Made by a program: the position numbers and the translations under genes. A stretch of DNA of 64,000 bases from Vallitalea pronyensis (GTDB lineage: Bacteria; Bacillota; Clostridia; Lachnospirales; Vallitaleaceae), in the NCBI RefSeq assembly GCF_018141445.1, contig NZ_CP058649.1:2313001-2377000 (forward strand). The letters run 5' to 3'. This document shows positions 44,593 through 53,573 of this stretch, piece by piece. Below the pieces are notes generated by a model that made no database searches, was not told the DNA's origin, and saw only the letters and a program-made list of their open reading frames with translations. Numbering within the stretch: the stretch's first letter is position 1; every line of letters starts with the position of its first letter.

Positions 44593-44859
44593 TAGTAATA
44601 TTTTGTTGATAAGGATAAATATAAAAAAGAGAAAAAGCAAGGAACTTATTTAAAATAAAAAAACAAAATATGGTGAACTTAGAATAGACTTCTAATTAAA
44701 TAAAAAGAGAATATATTATATTAAGCGAATTCGTTTATAAGTGACACTATTTTATCTTTTGAACCAAGCTCGTTAAAAGTGAGTAACCTTATAGGTTATG
44801 ACGTGTTACAACTCATGAGTAAGTACGTCGTACAATGATAATTCTAGGAGGATGATTCA

Positions 44860-45513
44860 ATGAGAAAAAGATCTTGTAGTAAAGTCATCTTAACGCTCGT
44901 TTTGGGATTTAGCTTAATATGGTCATCAACGGTATTTGCAGCAGAAAATGAACAAGTAACTGCAAAACAAGTGTTCAGATTTGATGAACAGGAGTTAGAA
45001 CAAGGATGGGCATTAGCTCGTTCTCAAAAGGTATATGCAGATAAGCCTCTCAGCAATGGTGTCGTAAGAGGCAAAACAGACCCCAACACCTATCCTACAC
45101 GAAGAGGGGTTATCTTAGTAACAGCAGATAAATACAAGGATCTAATCCCTCTAGGTCATGCAGCGATTGTATGGACATCAACAACAGTGGTAGAATCCTT
45201 AACAGGCGGTGTTGTAACAGGTAGAAATGACTGGCAAACAACCAGAGATACATGTTATGGCGTAACAACCCATGGAACAACCTCGGCTCAAGACAGTCAA
45301 GCAGCCAGTTGGTGTTATAACCAGATAGGTAAACCTTATAATTTTAATTATCCAGATAAGTGGACCCGAAGTCGATTTTACTGTTCACAACTTGTGTATG
45401 CTGCCTATAAAGATTTGTTTAACATTGATTTGGATACAACAGCCTATCTATCAGCAGTACATCCTATGGAGCTGGTTAATACCAGTAAGACCTACACAAT
45501 CTATACCAAGTAA
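44860..45513 (+). CDS. Secreted YiiX/NlpC-P60-like cysteine hydrolase
   Basis: The 217-residue protein has a clear signal peptide (basic MRKR, hydrophobic core, cleavage after VFA near residue 32). The catalytic domain is a permuted papain-like amidase: GHAAIVWTSTTVVES near 99 provides the His and RFYCSQLVYAAYKD near 178 provides the Cys. Such YiiX-type proteins cut cell-wall peptides or amide and lipid bonds outside the membrane; the exact substrate is unknown. AGGAGG lies eight bases before the ATG. It is a single gene. Confidence 0.85.
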   Translation: MRKRSCSKVILTLVLGFSLIWSSTVFAAENEQVTAKQVFRFDEQELEQGWALARSQKVYADKPLSNGVVRGKTDPNTYPTRRGVILVTADKYKDLIPLGHAAIVWTSTTVVESLTGGVVTGRNDWQTTRDTCYGVTTHGTTSAQDSQAASWCYNQIGKPYNFNYPDKWTRSRFYCSQLVYAAYKDLFNIDLDTTAYLSAVHPMELVNTSKTYTIYTK

Positions 45514-45714
45514 CCAGCAGATAAAAAATCGTATTCAATAGCATGAAGCATCATTGAATGTAGGATTATCGCAATGGTCATGCATATACTTATAGAACAT
45601 AGCAACTGCCATGGGATAGTCCTGCATCTTCCATGCAGATAATGGATAAAAAAATTAGATGTGTTGTCATACATGAAAAACATGAGAGGATTAGGGAAAA
45701 AGGAGAAGATGCAC

Positions 45715-46803
45715 ATGACCATTCGAATGCTTACGTTCCTCATAATCTTGCTAGTCATCATGCTGTTAACAGGTTGTTCCCAGGCAAAATCACCTTCTAA
45801 CGCTTTAAAGAGCAAGCCATTTTTAGGTGTTATTGAAACAACAGGACAACATAACAAGAGCAAGATAACCTTTTACAGTAAAACGTTGGTCCAACAAGAT
45901 ACGTTGGAGTTACCCTTTGGCTCCATGGGGTCTTACTTCGATTTACCAAAAGTTCATGATGGCTATTTATATGTGGTACCAAGAGGCATAGCGAGTATCA
46001 AAGATTTAACCATTATACTAGAAGTGGATTTATCAGATGGTAAGCATAAGACATACGATATGAAGCAACCTCAGATTAATAGTTTTTGTGTGGATGAAGA
46101 CTATGTATATTCTGCCAATACACGGAACCATCAATCCTTGATTAGTCAAGTTAGTAAGGCTGACAAGGTGCTGCGTACCTTAGATATGGGGAAAGTGTTT
46201 ATAGGTAAGATTGATTGTTATCAAGATAAATTATGCGCTTTTGGGTTTGGCGATGATGCTAAGGGGGAAATGCAGTCATATCTCTATATCATTGACCCCA
46301 TAAAGCTCATACTGGAAAAGACAGTTGATTTAACGGAGGAAGGACAAGACCAATTAGGTTCCCTCACCGTGGAAGACTATCTATACTTTACTAATGCATT
46401 GAAATATGATCAAACAAGAGGTGAGATACCTTCTACAACTCTTAGTCAATTTCATATGAAAGAACATCGTATGACAAGTATACCCCTCCTAAGCACCTAT
46501 CCTTTCCAAATCCTAGAACATCAAGACAAACTCTACATATCCCATTACAATCTGGTTCAAGGAGAGGGGAGCCAATTATCCATCTATGACCCTATTCTAA
46601 ACACCACCGAAATCTACGATTTCAGGCATCAGTTGGCACAGATAGCCATTCATGAGGAAACGCTTTATACCATAGATGGTAAGAAAATGTATACGTATAA
46701 CATTGGCGATAATAGTTTTAAAAAGGTTCATGAGAAAGAAATCTATACAATGAAAGATGAAAAAGAGTATTATTATGTCTCTGGTTTTTTTATGATGCCT
46801 TAA
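45715..46803 (+). CDS. Lipoprotein with beta-propeller-like body
   Basis: A 362-residue lipoprotein. The signal peptide ends in LLTGC (Cys near residue 20). The rest is made of repeated beta units with phrases such as VHDGYLYVVPRG, VDEDYVYSANTRN, YQDKLCAFGFG and HQDKLYISHYN, typical of a seven-bladed propeller of unknown function. ATG 45715 is nine bases after AAAGGAG; in-frame ATGs at 45661 and 45709 fit worse. It converges on the nhaC gene through a shared hairpin. Confidence 0.7.
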   Translation: MTIRMLTFLIILLVIMLLTGCSQAKSPSNALKSKPFLGVIETTGQHNKSKITFYSKTLVQQDTLELPFGSMGSYFDLPKVHDGYLYVVPRGIASIKDLTIILEVDLSDGKHKTYDMKQPQINSFCVDEDYVYSANTRNHQSLISQVSKADKVLRTLDMGKVFIGKIDCYQDKLCAFGFGDDAKGEMQSYLYIIDPIKLILEKTVDLTEEGQDQLGSLTVEDYLYFTNALKYDQTRGEIPSTTLSQFHMKEHRMTSIPLLSTYPFQILEHQDKLYISHYNLVQGEGSQLSIYDPILNTTEIYDFRHQLAQIAIHEETLYTIDGKKMYTYNIGDNSFKKVHEKEIYTMKDEKEYYYVSGFFMMP

Positions 46804-46847
46804 TGGATATATTCATCAAGTGTAATAGCATTTGACAAGATATTATA

Positions 46848-46895
46848 GGGGCTGTTCATAAAAGTTAACAATAGTTGCTTTTATGAGACAGCCCC
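46848..46895. terminator. Bidirectional hairpin terminator, repeat family copy B
   Basis: GGGGCTGTTCATAAAAG (46848-46864) pairs with CTTTTATGAGACAGCCCC (46878-46895). The same sequence family occurs at 3159-3214 and 53031-53107. It lies between convergent lipoprotein and nhaC genes. Confidence 0.8.
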
Positions 46896-46922
46896 GTTTC
46901 TATGGCATGGTTAACGGACTAC

Positions 46923-48593
46923 TTATGATTTTTCTACAGGTTTTCCAAGGAAGCGAACAACAGCAATAATACCCACTAAGCCAACCAGTAAGGCAAGAAT
47001 AGTACTCCATAAGGATTGTGATAAACCAATAATGAGATAACCAATAACTGTAAAGGCAGCACCGGTTAGTGCATAGGGAATCTGAGTCTTCACATGATCC
47101 ATATGGTCAGCACCGGATGACATAGAGGACATAATTGTTGTATCGGAGATAGGCGAACAATGGTCACCGAAAATAGAACCGGATAATACAGCACTTAATG
47201 TGGAAAGTACAAGTACCGACGAAGCAGGGTCACCATTGATGTAACTTGCAGCGATAGGGACAGCAAGGGGGATAACAATGGCCATGGTTCCCCATGATGT
47301 ACCTGTTGCAAAAGCGACTAAACAAGAAATAAAGAATACAATGATTGGTAAGAAGATGGATGAAATACTTTCGGTTACATAGGAAACAAGGAAATCAGCT
47401 GTGCCAAGTTCTGAAACAATGGAGCCAATGGACCAAGCTAGAACCAAGATGACAGCAGTAATAAAGAGTGATTTACAACCTTCAACCCATGAATCAAAGA
47501 CTTCTCCCAGATTCATAGACTTATTAAATAAGGCAACCACACCAGCAACGATACTTGCAAAGATAGCTGCCCATATGAGTGAAATAGAAGGGTCAGCAGC
47601 TCCAAAACAATCCGACATTTGATACCAAGCAATACCATCAACGGCTACAGCAGTATACCCGTTATACCATAAGGCGGCAAATGCTGAAAAGATGAGTGTA
47701 AGAATAGGTATAAGAGCAGTGGAAACTTTTAACTTAACACCATCTTTTACTTGCTCAGCTTGCGTATCCAGGTTAGACATAGGTGATGCTGTGTTTGAAA
47801 GCACTTTTCCAGTTAAAAAGGCACGTCTCTCAGCCTTGTACATAGGACCGTAATCCCTGCGCCAAAGTGCAATAGAGAAAACCAAAACAATGGCAAAAAT
47901 ATTATAGAACGTATAAGGTACTGTTTTTAAAAAGAGGGTAAAGAAGTTGGTTTCTACACCTAATTTGGTAAAGGTTTGAGAGAACAGACCAATTTCATAA
48001 CCTACCCAAGTGGAAATACAAGCTAAGCCCACAATAGGAGCAGCTGTTGAATCCACAATATAGGCTAATTTTTCTCGCGATACTTTCATCTTATCTGTCA
48101 TAGGACGCATGGTAGGGCCAACAATTAATGTATTGGCGTAGTCATCAAAGAAGATGAACAGACCAGCAAATATGGTGGAAACTTGAGCTGTTCTTGCTGA
48201 TTTTGCTTTTCTAGCCAGCCAGTTTGCAACGGCTTTTGTACCACCAGCTCTTGCGATAATACCAGCCATACCACCAATAGAAAGTGTAAAAAAGATAATA
48301 GCCGCATTCCAGCTATCAGCTAAACTGCCAAGTAAGTAAGTGTCTAAAGTGCGCAAAAATGAGTCAAACAGATTACCGCCTTGAACCATCAAAACCCCTG
48401 AAAAAATTCCAAGGAATAAGGATAGAATAACTTGGCGGGAAACAAAAGCAAGTAAGATAGCAAAGATAGGTGGGATAAGTGACCATCCCTGAAAACCGTT
48501 TCCTGGATTATCGACATAATGAGGTGCAATCATGGATAATCCAATACCGAGAACCACAACAATGATGAAAAAAATCTTGTTCAGTCTTTTCAC
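46923..48593 (-). CDS. nhaC: Na+/H+ antiporter, NhaC family
   Basis: A 556-residue integral membrane protein with about 12 or more hydrophobic segments. NhaC-type landmarks include SLFLGIFSGVLMVQGGN near 57, the acidic motif FIFFDDYANTLIVGPTMRPMTDK near 150-172, and ATGTSWGTMAIVIPLA and GSIFGDHCSPISDTTIMSS near 435 and 480. The latter two are hallmark family sequences. It exchanges sodium and protons or, in relatives, couples amino acids such as malate/lactate. It starts with GTG, nine bases after GGGAGG. It is transcribed divergently from the MATE gene. Confidence 0.92.
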   Translation of the reverse strand: MKRLNKIFFIIVVVLGIGLSMIAPHYVDNPGNGFQGWSLIPPIFAILLAFVSRQVILSLFLGIFSGVLMVQGGNLFDSFLRTLDTYLLGSLADSWNAAIIFFTLSIGGMAGIIARAGGTKAVANWLARKAKSARTAQVSTIFAGLFIFFDDYANTLIVGPTMRPMTDKMKVSREKLAYIVDSTAAPIVGLACISTWVGYEIGLFSQTFTKLGVETNFFTLFLKTVPYTFYNIFAIVLVFSIALWRRDYGPMYKAERRAFLTGKVLSNTASPMSNLDTQAEQVKDGVKLKVSTALIPILTLIFSAFAALWYNGYTAVAVDGIAWYQMSDCFGAADPSISLIWAAIFASIVAGVVALFNKSMNLGEVFDSWVEGCKSLFITAVILVLAWSIGSIVSELGTADFLVSYVTESISSIFLPIIVFFISCLVAFATGTSWGTMAIVIPLAVPIAASYINGDPASSVLVLSTLSAVLSGSIFGDHCSPISDTTIMSSMSSGADHMDHVKTQIPYALTGAAFTVIGYLIIGLSQSLWSTILALLVGLVGIIAVVRFLGKPVEKS

Positions 48594-48769
48594 GATAAAA
48601 CCTCCCTCAAAAAAATGATGAGACGAACGAGCAGTCTTGTAATATATATATGGTATGTAGCTGAAATAAATGCGAATAAATGCATGATTTTATACCAAAG
48701 ATGCCATACTAAAGAATGGATAATCATATGGTTAAAGAAACGCCAATGGACAACATATAGAGGTGACTT

Positions 48770-50095
48770 ATGAGTAAAGCAATCTATCAAAAACGGTATA
48801 AAGAATATAGCAATCGTGTGATTACAACCAAGGTTATTTTATCTGTTGCGGCTAATGCTGATAATATCATTGCTGCCGCATTTATTAGTTCAGTGGTGCT
48901 AGCATCATTAGCTTTACTTATGCCTTTGGTTATATTTGTCATTGCATTAGCTACTTTATTTTCTTCTGGCTTAGGTTCATATATAGGGTATTTGTTGGGA
49001 AAAGGCCATAAGGATAAAGCCAATGATTTTGCAAGCTATACTGTGATCATTATCACCATCATTGGTATCCTTCTTGCCATTGTCACATCTGTTTTTGCAA
49101 GCGGTTTTGCTACATTACTTGGTGCGACAGGTGAATATCATCAAGTGGCAACCACCTATTTACGCATACTTGGCATCAGCTTCATGCCTCAAATTATTGC
49201 CATTGTCCTAGACAAACTCATGTTAAATGATGGCGCACCCAAGTATACCTTCTATGTAAATATTATCAGCATGATTGTCAATTTAGGTTTAAATGTTCTT
49301 TTTGTTATTGTTTTTTCCATGGGTGTGAGTGGATTAGCATTAGCCACATTGATTAGTCATATCTTTCATCTAGGTATTGATATCCATTATTTTTTGCATC
49401 GTGCCAAAGTGATAAGTTTTGTGTTGCCTAAGGCTCATTTACGTCCATTTCTTGAAATGATCTATAATGGAAGCAGTGATTTTCTTTCTGTTTTTACAGA
49501 TGCTATTATGGTCTACGTGGTAAATCAATCCATTTTGAAATTCCTACCTCACAACTATCTGGAAGCATTTGCTGCCGTTACACTATTTACGGTTTATATC
49601 ACCAAAATTTATGTGGGTTCACAAGTTGGCTTACAGCCCATAACGTCACAGCTATTTGGTGGAGCACGTTATCAAGAATTAAAAGAAATGTTGACGTACT
49701 CCTTGAAAAGAAGCCTATTATACGGTGTCATCATGTATGTACTCTTAATACCTGTTGTCTACTTTTTGCTACCCTATCTTATGGATGACCCAACCCTTGT
49801 ACCTGTTGCATTTCGTATGTATGTGGGTGTTGGTATAGCTTTTATTGGTTCCTGTGTGGGTATACAGGTGATTTTATTCTACACAGCCATCAACCGTCCC
49901 TTAGAATCACTTGCTATTGCTGCCCTTCGTACATTAGTTCTCATTCCTGTTAGTAGTTTTATGATGATTTATTTGTTTCGGGTGGATGGCATAGCCATAG
50001 GATTTTTATTACCTGAAGTGATCATTACGTCGGTATTTTTCACTTATTTCAGACGGGTTGATATGGCTAAATATCGGCTTATCAACCATTCGTAA
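48770..50095 (+). CDS. MATE-family efflux transporter
   Basis: A 441-residue protein with about 12 membrane segments and the two-fold MATE organisation: FSSGLGSYIGYLLGKGHKDKANDF near 64-87 in the first half, MLNDGAPKYTFYVNIISMIVNLGLNVLF near 150 at the bundle boundary, and VGLQPITSQLFGGARYQELKEML near 283 in the second half. It uses an ion gradient to export cationic compounds or metabolites. The substrate is not readable. AGAGGTGA precedes the ATG. Confidence 0.88.
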   Translation: MSKAIYQKRYKEYSNRVITTKVILSVAANADNIIAAAFISSVVLASLALLMPLVIFVIALATLFSSGLGSYIGYLLGKGHKDKANDFASYTVIIITIIGILLAIVTSVFASGFATLLGATGEYHQVATTYLRILGISFMPQIIAIVLDKLMLNDGAPKYTFYVNIISMIVNLGLNVLFVIVFSMGVSGLALATLISHIFHLGIDIHYFLHRAKVISFVLPKAHLRPFLEMIYNGSSDFLSVFTDAIMVYVVNQSILKFLPHNYLEAFAAVTLFTVYITKIYVGSQVGLQPITSQLFGGARYQELKEMLTYSLKRSLLYGVIMYVLLIPVVYFLLPYLMDDPTLVPVAFRMYVGVGIAFIGSCVGIQVILFYTAINRPLESLAIAALRTLVLIPVSSFMMIYLFRVDGIAIGFLLPEVIITSVFFTYFRRVDMAKYRLINHS

Positions 50096-50223
50096 GGCAT
50101 ATTAATTTATCATTACAACCGTGTTACAAGTGCAAATAAGTCTTTGATATACGCTATAATAAAGAGGTTAGTCCATCATGATATAAATTGAACAGTTGCA
50201 CATTTAGAAAGAGGAGGAGCAGG

Positions 50224-51876
50224 ATGTTTCACAAAAAAAGCCTCTTAGTTTTGGTTGTTTTTTTATGTATCGTCATCATTGTTATCTTTAATATAGCAAC
50301 CATCTCCATGAATAAGAGGAACATAACAGCCAGTCATTCTGTGGTAGATGATGCGAATGGTGACCCTGATAAAGAGCAAATCATAAGACGTGTCATGGAT
50401 CCCACCATCACTACAGTGACAGAGGACACTCAATGCATCATTGAACTGGATTTAAATCAAGATAAACAAATAGATTACCAGCTATTATTACGAGGTGACC
50501 ACGGACAAGCACTTAACCCCGTTAGGGTAGGAGAAGAAAAATTAGCTTATACATACATGAGCGTCTATACATATCGTTATGATTTATCAAAAAACTATGG
50601 TGAAATTGAACTAACCATGCATCACGTTTATAACAGCGGTTTGATATATTATGTAGCTTACAAACCCTATAGTCAGGAGAGTAACCATATCATTTTTCAG
50701 TTAGAAGCTGATGGGTGTGATGAATTACAGGTTTTAAAAGGCGTGTATGAAGAAAAAAAGCTGCACTTAAATCATGAAATCATTTACGAAGATACGGCCT
50801 TACCAAATACGGTTAATTACATTGACGGTGAAGGTCATCATATACGATTAGGCCGGGTATTCTTAGAAAAACCTCTTGGCAGGACAGTGGTGTCTGTCCA
50901 AAAAATGACACAGGGTATTCAACTGATGTTTGGTGATAAAACCTTGTATCAATATCGGTTACCGGTTAAGGAAGGGTATGCAACGAAAGTAGAGGGTATG
51001 GTATCTCTTGAAGATTTAGTTGACGATAAGGACAATAAGCTTAACTTGGATACGTTATCCGTCATGGATTTAGCTAATGAAAAATTTATGTGGGCTGATG
51101 GGGTGTATTATGAGAACCCTGACAATTATGAGCCTAGGGCAGACGATGATTTTTATCGTACGCCTAGTGCTTTACACATGCGTGCTTGTTATTGGGTAAT
51201 GGGTAAAGGCAGTATCTTCAAGACTAATGGGATTAGCCTTATGTATACCTATATGGAACGCTTTAACGGTAAACATTACATACCAACGGAGCCTAAGTCA
51301 GAATGGCTTTATGACGATTATGGGATAGAGGATAATTTTTATGATACACGTTTTAATACGGATACCATCAGTTCCTTGCTGCATATGCAAAAAATCTATC
51401 CAGATGATCAAGTGAAAGGTGTTATTGATAAATATTTTGCCTTTTTTATGGATTATGTCAAGGATCATGGTTTTTATGTGGATGGTCATCTATTTGTAGC
51501 AGATTATATGAATGAAAATGGCGAATATACAGTGAAGCCCCATTGTTCATTGAATCATATGTTGGAAGAAATGACGGTGCTCTATCGCTATCATTTGTTA
51601 TATGAGAACCAGGAAGCTTTTGATTTGGCAGAGGAATTTTTAACGAGTATTATGGAGACGAAAGATCGCTGGATAAGACCCCATGGCGATTTATATTATT
51701 GTGTTACAGAAGATGGAAGGTTTATAAAAGATGACTATCCATTAGTGACTTATAATGATCTTAATCGGGGGAAATATTATCTGGAAAAAGTGTATGGTGA
51801 AGTACCAAGGGATTATATGGCGATATTGGAGTCTAAGGAGAAATGGGCTGAGGATAATGGGTATATAAAAGAATAG
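50224..51876 (+). CDS. Membrane-anchored protein with probable alpha/alpha-toroid domain
   Basis: I do not recognise this 550-residue protein firmly. An N-terminal anchor (residues 6-26) is followed by a beta-rich region of about 200 residues with an EF-hand-like LDLNQDKQIDY near 80. The helical C-terminal half is rich in Trp, Tyr and acidic residues (FYRTPSALHMRACYWVM, YDTRFNTDTISSLLHM, HCSLNHMLEEMTVLYRYHLLY, RPHGDLYYCVTEDG). The latter half recalls the alpha/alpha barrels of D-glucuronyl C5-epimerase-like or glycoside-processing proteins. It is probably exposed on the cell surface. GGAGGAGCAGG precedes ATG 50224. The gene is alone and is followed by the 205-bp palindrome. Confidence 0.6.
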   Translation: MFHKKSLLVLVVFLCIVIIVIFNIATISMNKRNITASHSVVDDANGDPDKEQIIRRVMDPTITTVTEDTQCIIELDLNQDKQIDYQLLLRGDHGQALNPVRVGEEKLAYTYMSVYTYRYDLSKNYGEIELTMHHVYNSGLIYYVAYKPYSQESNHIIFQLEADGCDELQVLKGVYEEKKLHLNHEIIYEDTALPNTVNYIDGEGHHIRLGRVFLEKPLGRTVVSVQKMTQGIQLMFGDKTLYQYRLPVKEGYATKVEGMVSLEDLVDDKDNKLNLDTLSVMDLANEKFMWADGVYYENPDNYEPRADDDFYRTPSALHMRACYWVMGKGSIFKTNGISLMYTYMERFNGKHYIPTEPKSEWLYDDYGIEDNFYDTRFNTDTISSLLHMQKIYPDDQVKGVIDKYFAFFMDYVKDHGFYVDGHLFVADYMNENGEYTVKPHCSLNHMLEEMTVLYRYHLLYENQEAFDLAEEFLTSIMETKDRWIRPHGDLYYCVTEDGRFIKDDYPLVTYNDLNRGKYYLEKVYGEVPRDYMAILESKEKWAEDNGYIKE

Positions 51877-51921
51877 GTTGTGGTAGTTTATGAAAGGATT
51901 TGTTATAAGGACAAGACGTTC

Positions 51922-52126
51922 GTAGATAGAAGATAGGTGTCTTAAAGGTGTTCATGTTAAAAGCGTCTAAGAAAAGCTAGAGTTCGTTCCAGAAGTATTT
52001 CCTAAAGCTTATAACTCCCTACGGTCAGACAAATAAGCTTCTTAACGGAAAGACTTCTTCCACTTACTAAGCTTTACTAAGACGCTTTTAAAAATCACAA
52101 CTTTAAGACACCTATCTTCTATCTAC
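51922..52126. repeat. 205-bp near-palindromic element
   Basis: The outer 26 bases at each end (51922-51947 and 52101-52126) are perfect inverted copies. Inside, AAAAGCGTCT and AGACGCTTTT pair again, then a further imperfect stem continues to a loop near 52010-52030. The RNA would fold into one long hairpin. No open reading frame or transposase is inside. The remaining parts of the 51877-52425 gap show only the promoter at 52358. Confidence 0.85.
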
Positions 52127-52357
52127 TAGGCTAGTAGGATGTTTGTGGCAAATCGGGAAAAAGTGAGGGTGGTCAAGGAAGTAAAGGATAAAAAGTAAGA
52201 CAACAACTACAGGACGATTAAGAGAAAGGAAAAGTAACACCTAGAATACCTTGAAGCTACTAGCCATAAATAAAGATTAAAGCAAAGGTATTTACGAAAA
52301 TATGGCATATTCTGTTTTAAAGGGGAGAGCTATGATAGTATATACTTAATCCATGTA

Positions 52358-52386
52358 TTGACTTCATGCTGTGAATTTGATATACT
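52358..52386 (+). promoter_or_regulatory. Sigma-A promoter of the SatP-like gene
   Basis: TTGACT (52358-52363) and TATACT (52381-52386) are separated by 17 bases, 40 bases before the start codon. Confidence 0.75.
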
Positions 52387-52425
52387 CAAATTTAGCTGTA
52401 AAAAAACTTTTTGGAGGACATCGTC

Positions 52426-53025
52426 ATGAATGAACGTAAAATGGTAGTGGCTGATCCAACAGCAATTGGATTATTTGGATTAGCAATTGTAACACTGGTG
52501 GCTTCATCACAAAAATTAGGCATCACGACAGGTGTATCTTATGTGATTCCTTGGGCTATTTTTTTGGGAGCTTTGGCACAATTCTATGCGTCCATACAAG
52601 ATGCTAAGAAAAACAATGTTTTTGGGGCAACTGCTTTTGCAGGCTATGGTTTTTTCTGGTTTGGAGTAGCCTTAACATGGCTCATTGGAAAAGGTGTATT
52701 AGGGAAGCAATTAGCCTTATCAGCAGATATCAAACAATTAGGTTTTGCTTTTGTAGGGTATTTTATATTTACTGTCTTTATGACCCTTGGAGCAATGGAA
52801 GTACATAAAGTTTTATTTCTTATTTTTCTATTTATTGATTTTTTATTTCTAGGTTTATCCCTTAGCACATTAGGTCTTGCTCCACATTTTGGGCACTATC
52901 TTGCTGCCTATTCCGAATTGATTGTGGCGCTCTTATCATTTTATGGTTCAGCAGCGGCAGTACTTAACAATCATTTTAATAAAGTATTTTTACCAGTTGG
53001 TAAACCATTTGGTATTTTTAAATAA
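52426..53025 (+). CDS. GPR1/FUN34/YaaH (SatP)-family acetate transporter
   Basis: A 199-residue membrane protein with six hydrophobic segments, of the acetate/succinate uptake family. The N-terminal signature is close to the family NPAPLGLFGF (here DPTAIGLFGLAI near 10-21). GALAQFYASIQDAKKNNVFGATAFAGYGFFWF near 48-79 is the conserved second and third segment region. GGAGG places the ATG at 52426. It has its own promoter and converges on the marR gene through a shared hairpin. Acetate export after fermentation is as likely as uptake. Confidence 0.9.
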   Translation: MNERKMVVADPTAIGLFGLAIVTLVASSQKLGITTGVSYVIPWAIFLGALAQFYASIQDAKKNNVFGATAFAGYGFFWFGVALTWLIGKGVLGKQLALSADIKQLGFAFVGYFIFTVFMTLGAMEVHKVLFLIFLFIDFLFLGLSLSTLGLAPHFGHYLAAYSELIVALLSFYGSAAAVLNNHFNKVFLPVGKPFGIFK

Positions 53026-53030
53026 GATAA

Positions 53031-53107
53031 AAGGAGCTGTCTCAGTAAAGCAAATAATCGTTGCAAACCATGGAACCAATAGCTTTGCTTTTATGAGACT
53101 GCCCCTT
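53031..53107. terminator. Bidirectional hairpin terminator, repeat family copy C
   Basis: AAGGAGCTGTCTCAGTAAAG pairs with GCTTTTATGAGACTGCCCCTT across a larger loop that holds a second small stem. It is the third member of the family at 3159 and 46848 and again lies between convergent genes. Confidence 0.78.
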
Positions 53108-53138
53108 ATTATTTTATATATTATAGCGACCATAAGGT

Positions 53139-53573
53139 TTAAAAAGTAGATTTTAAATCCTTACTATTTTCTGTCATGCGGGTGATGATAGAATTCAGGG
53201 TTTCTATTTCTTCTTGGCTGATATTTTTAAACATCACCTGGGCCAATCTTGCTTCATAATCATGAAATTGCTTTGTCAGTTCTGTACCTTTTTCAGATAC
53301 AAATAAACCATAATGTCGGTGGTCATCTTCATTCTTAATGCGCTTAATTAAACCAATAGTAAGTAATTTTTTAATGGCTTTTGTCACGCTTGCTTTACTG
53401 ACATACATGATGTCAGCTAGTTCTTTTTGATTAATGCCATGATGTTTATAAATCATGAGAAAGTACTCCAGTTGACCTTCATTGAGGTCGTATTCCTGTA
53501 ATAGATGACTGGTAAAATGCTTAATATTTCTTGACATTAACCTGATATTTTTTCCTACGTCAAATGTTCGCAT
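53139..53573 (-). CDS. MarR-family transcriptional regulator
   Basis: A 144-residue winged-helix repressor. The recognition region INQKELADIMYVSKASVTKAIKKL lies near residues 50-73 and the wing KRIKNEDDHRHYGLFVSEKG near 79-98; both are typical of MarR proteins. AAGGAG lies nine bases before the ATG. It overlaps the end of the Fe-S protein gene by 19 bases, so the two are translated together. Two near-identical palindromes around the operon promoter at 54513-54574 are the likely binding sites. Confidence 0.93.
   Translation of the reverse strand: MRTFDVGKNIRLMSRNIKHFTSHLLQEYDLNEGQLEYFLMIYKHHGINQKELADIMYVSKASVTKAIKKLLTIGLIKRIKNEDDHRHYGLFVSEKGTELTKQFHDYEARLAQVMFKNISQEEIETLNSIITRMTENSKDLKSTF

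Noticed and set aside
44823..44833. GTACG-T-CGTAC palindrome before the YiiX-like gene as an operator
   Set aside because: It is only 11 bases, and no promoter with good spacing could be placed around it.
51922..52126. Insertion sequence with terminal repeats
   Set aside because: There is no open reading frame inside, pairing continues through the middle, and no flanking target duplication is evident.
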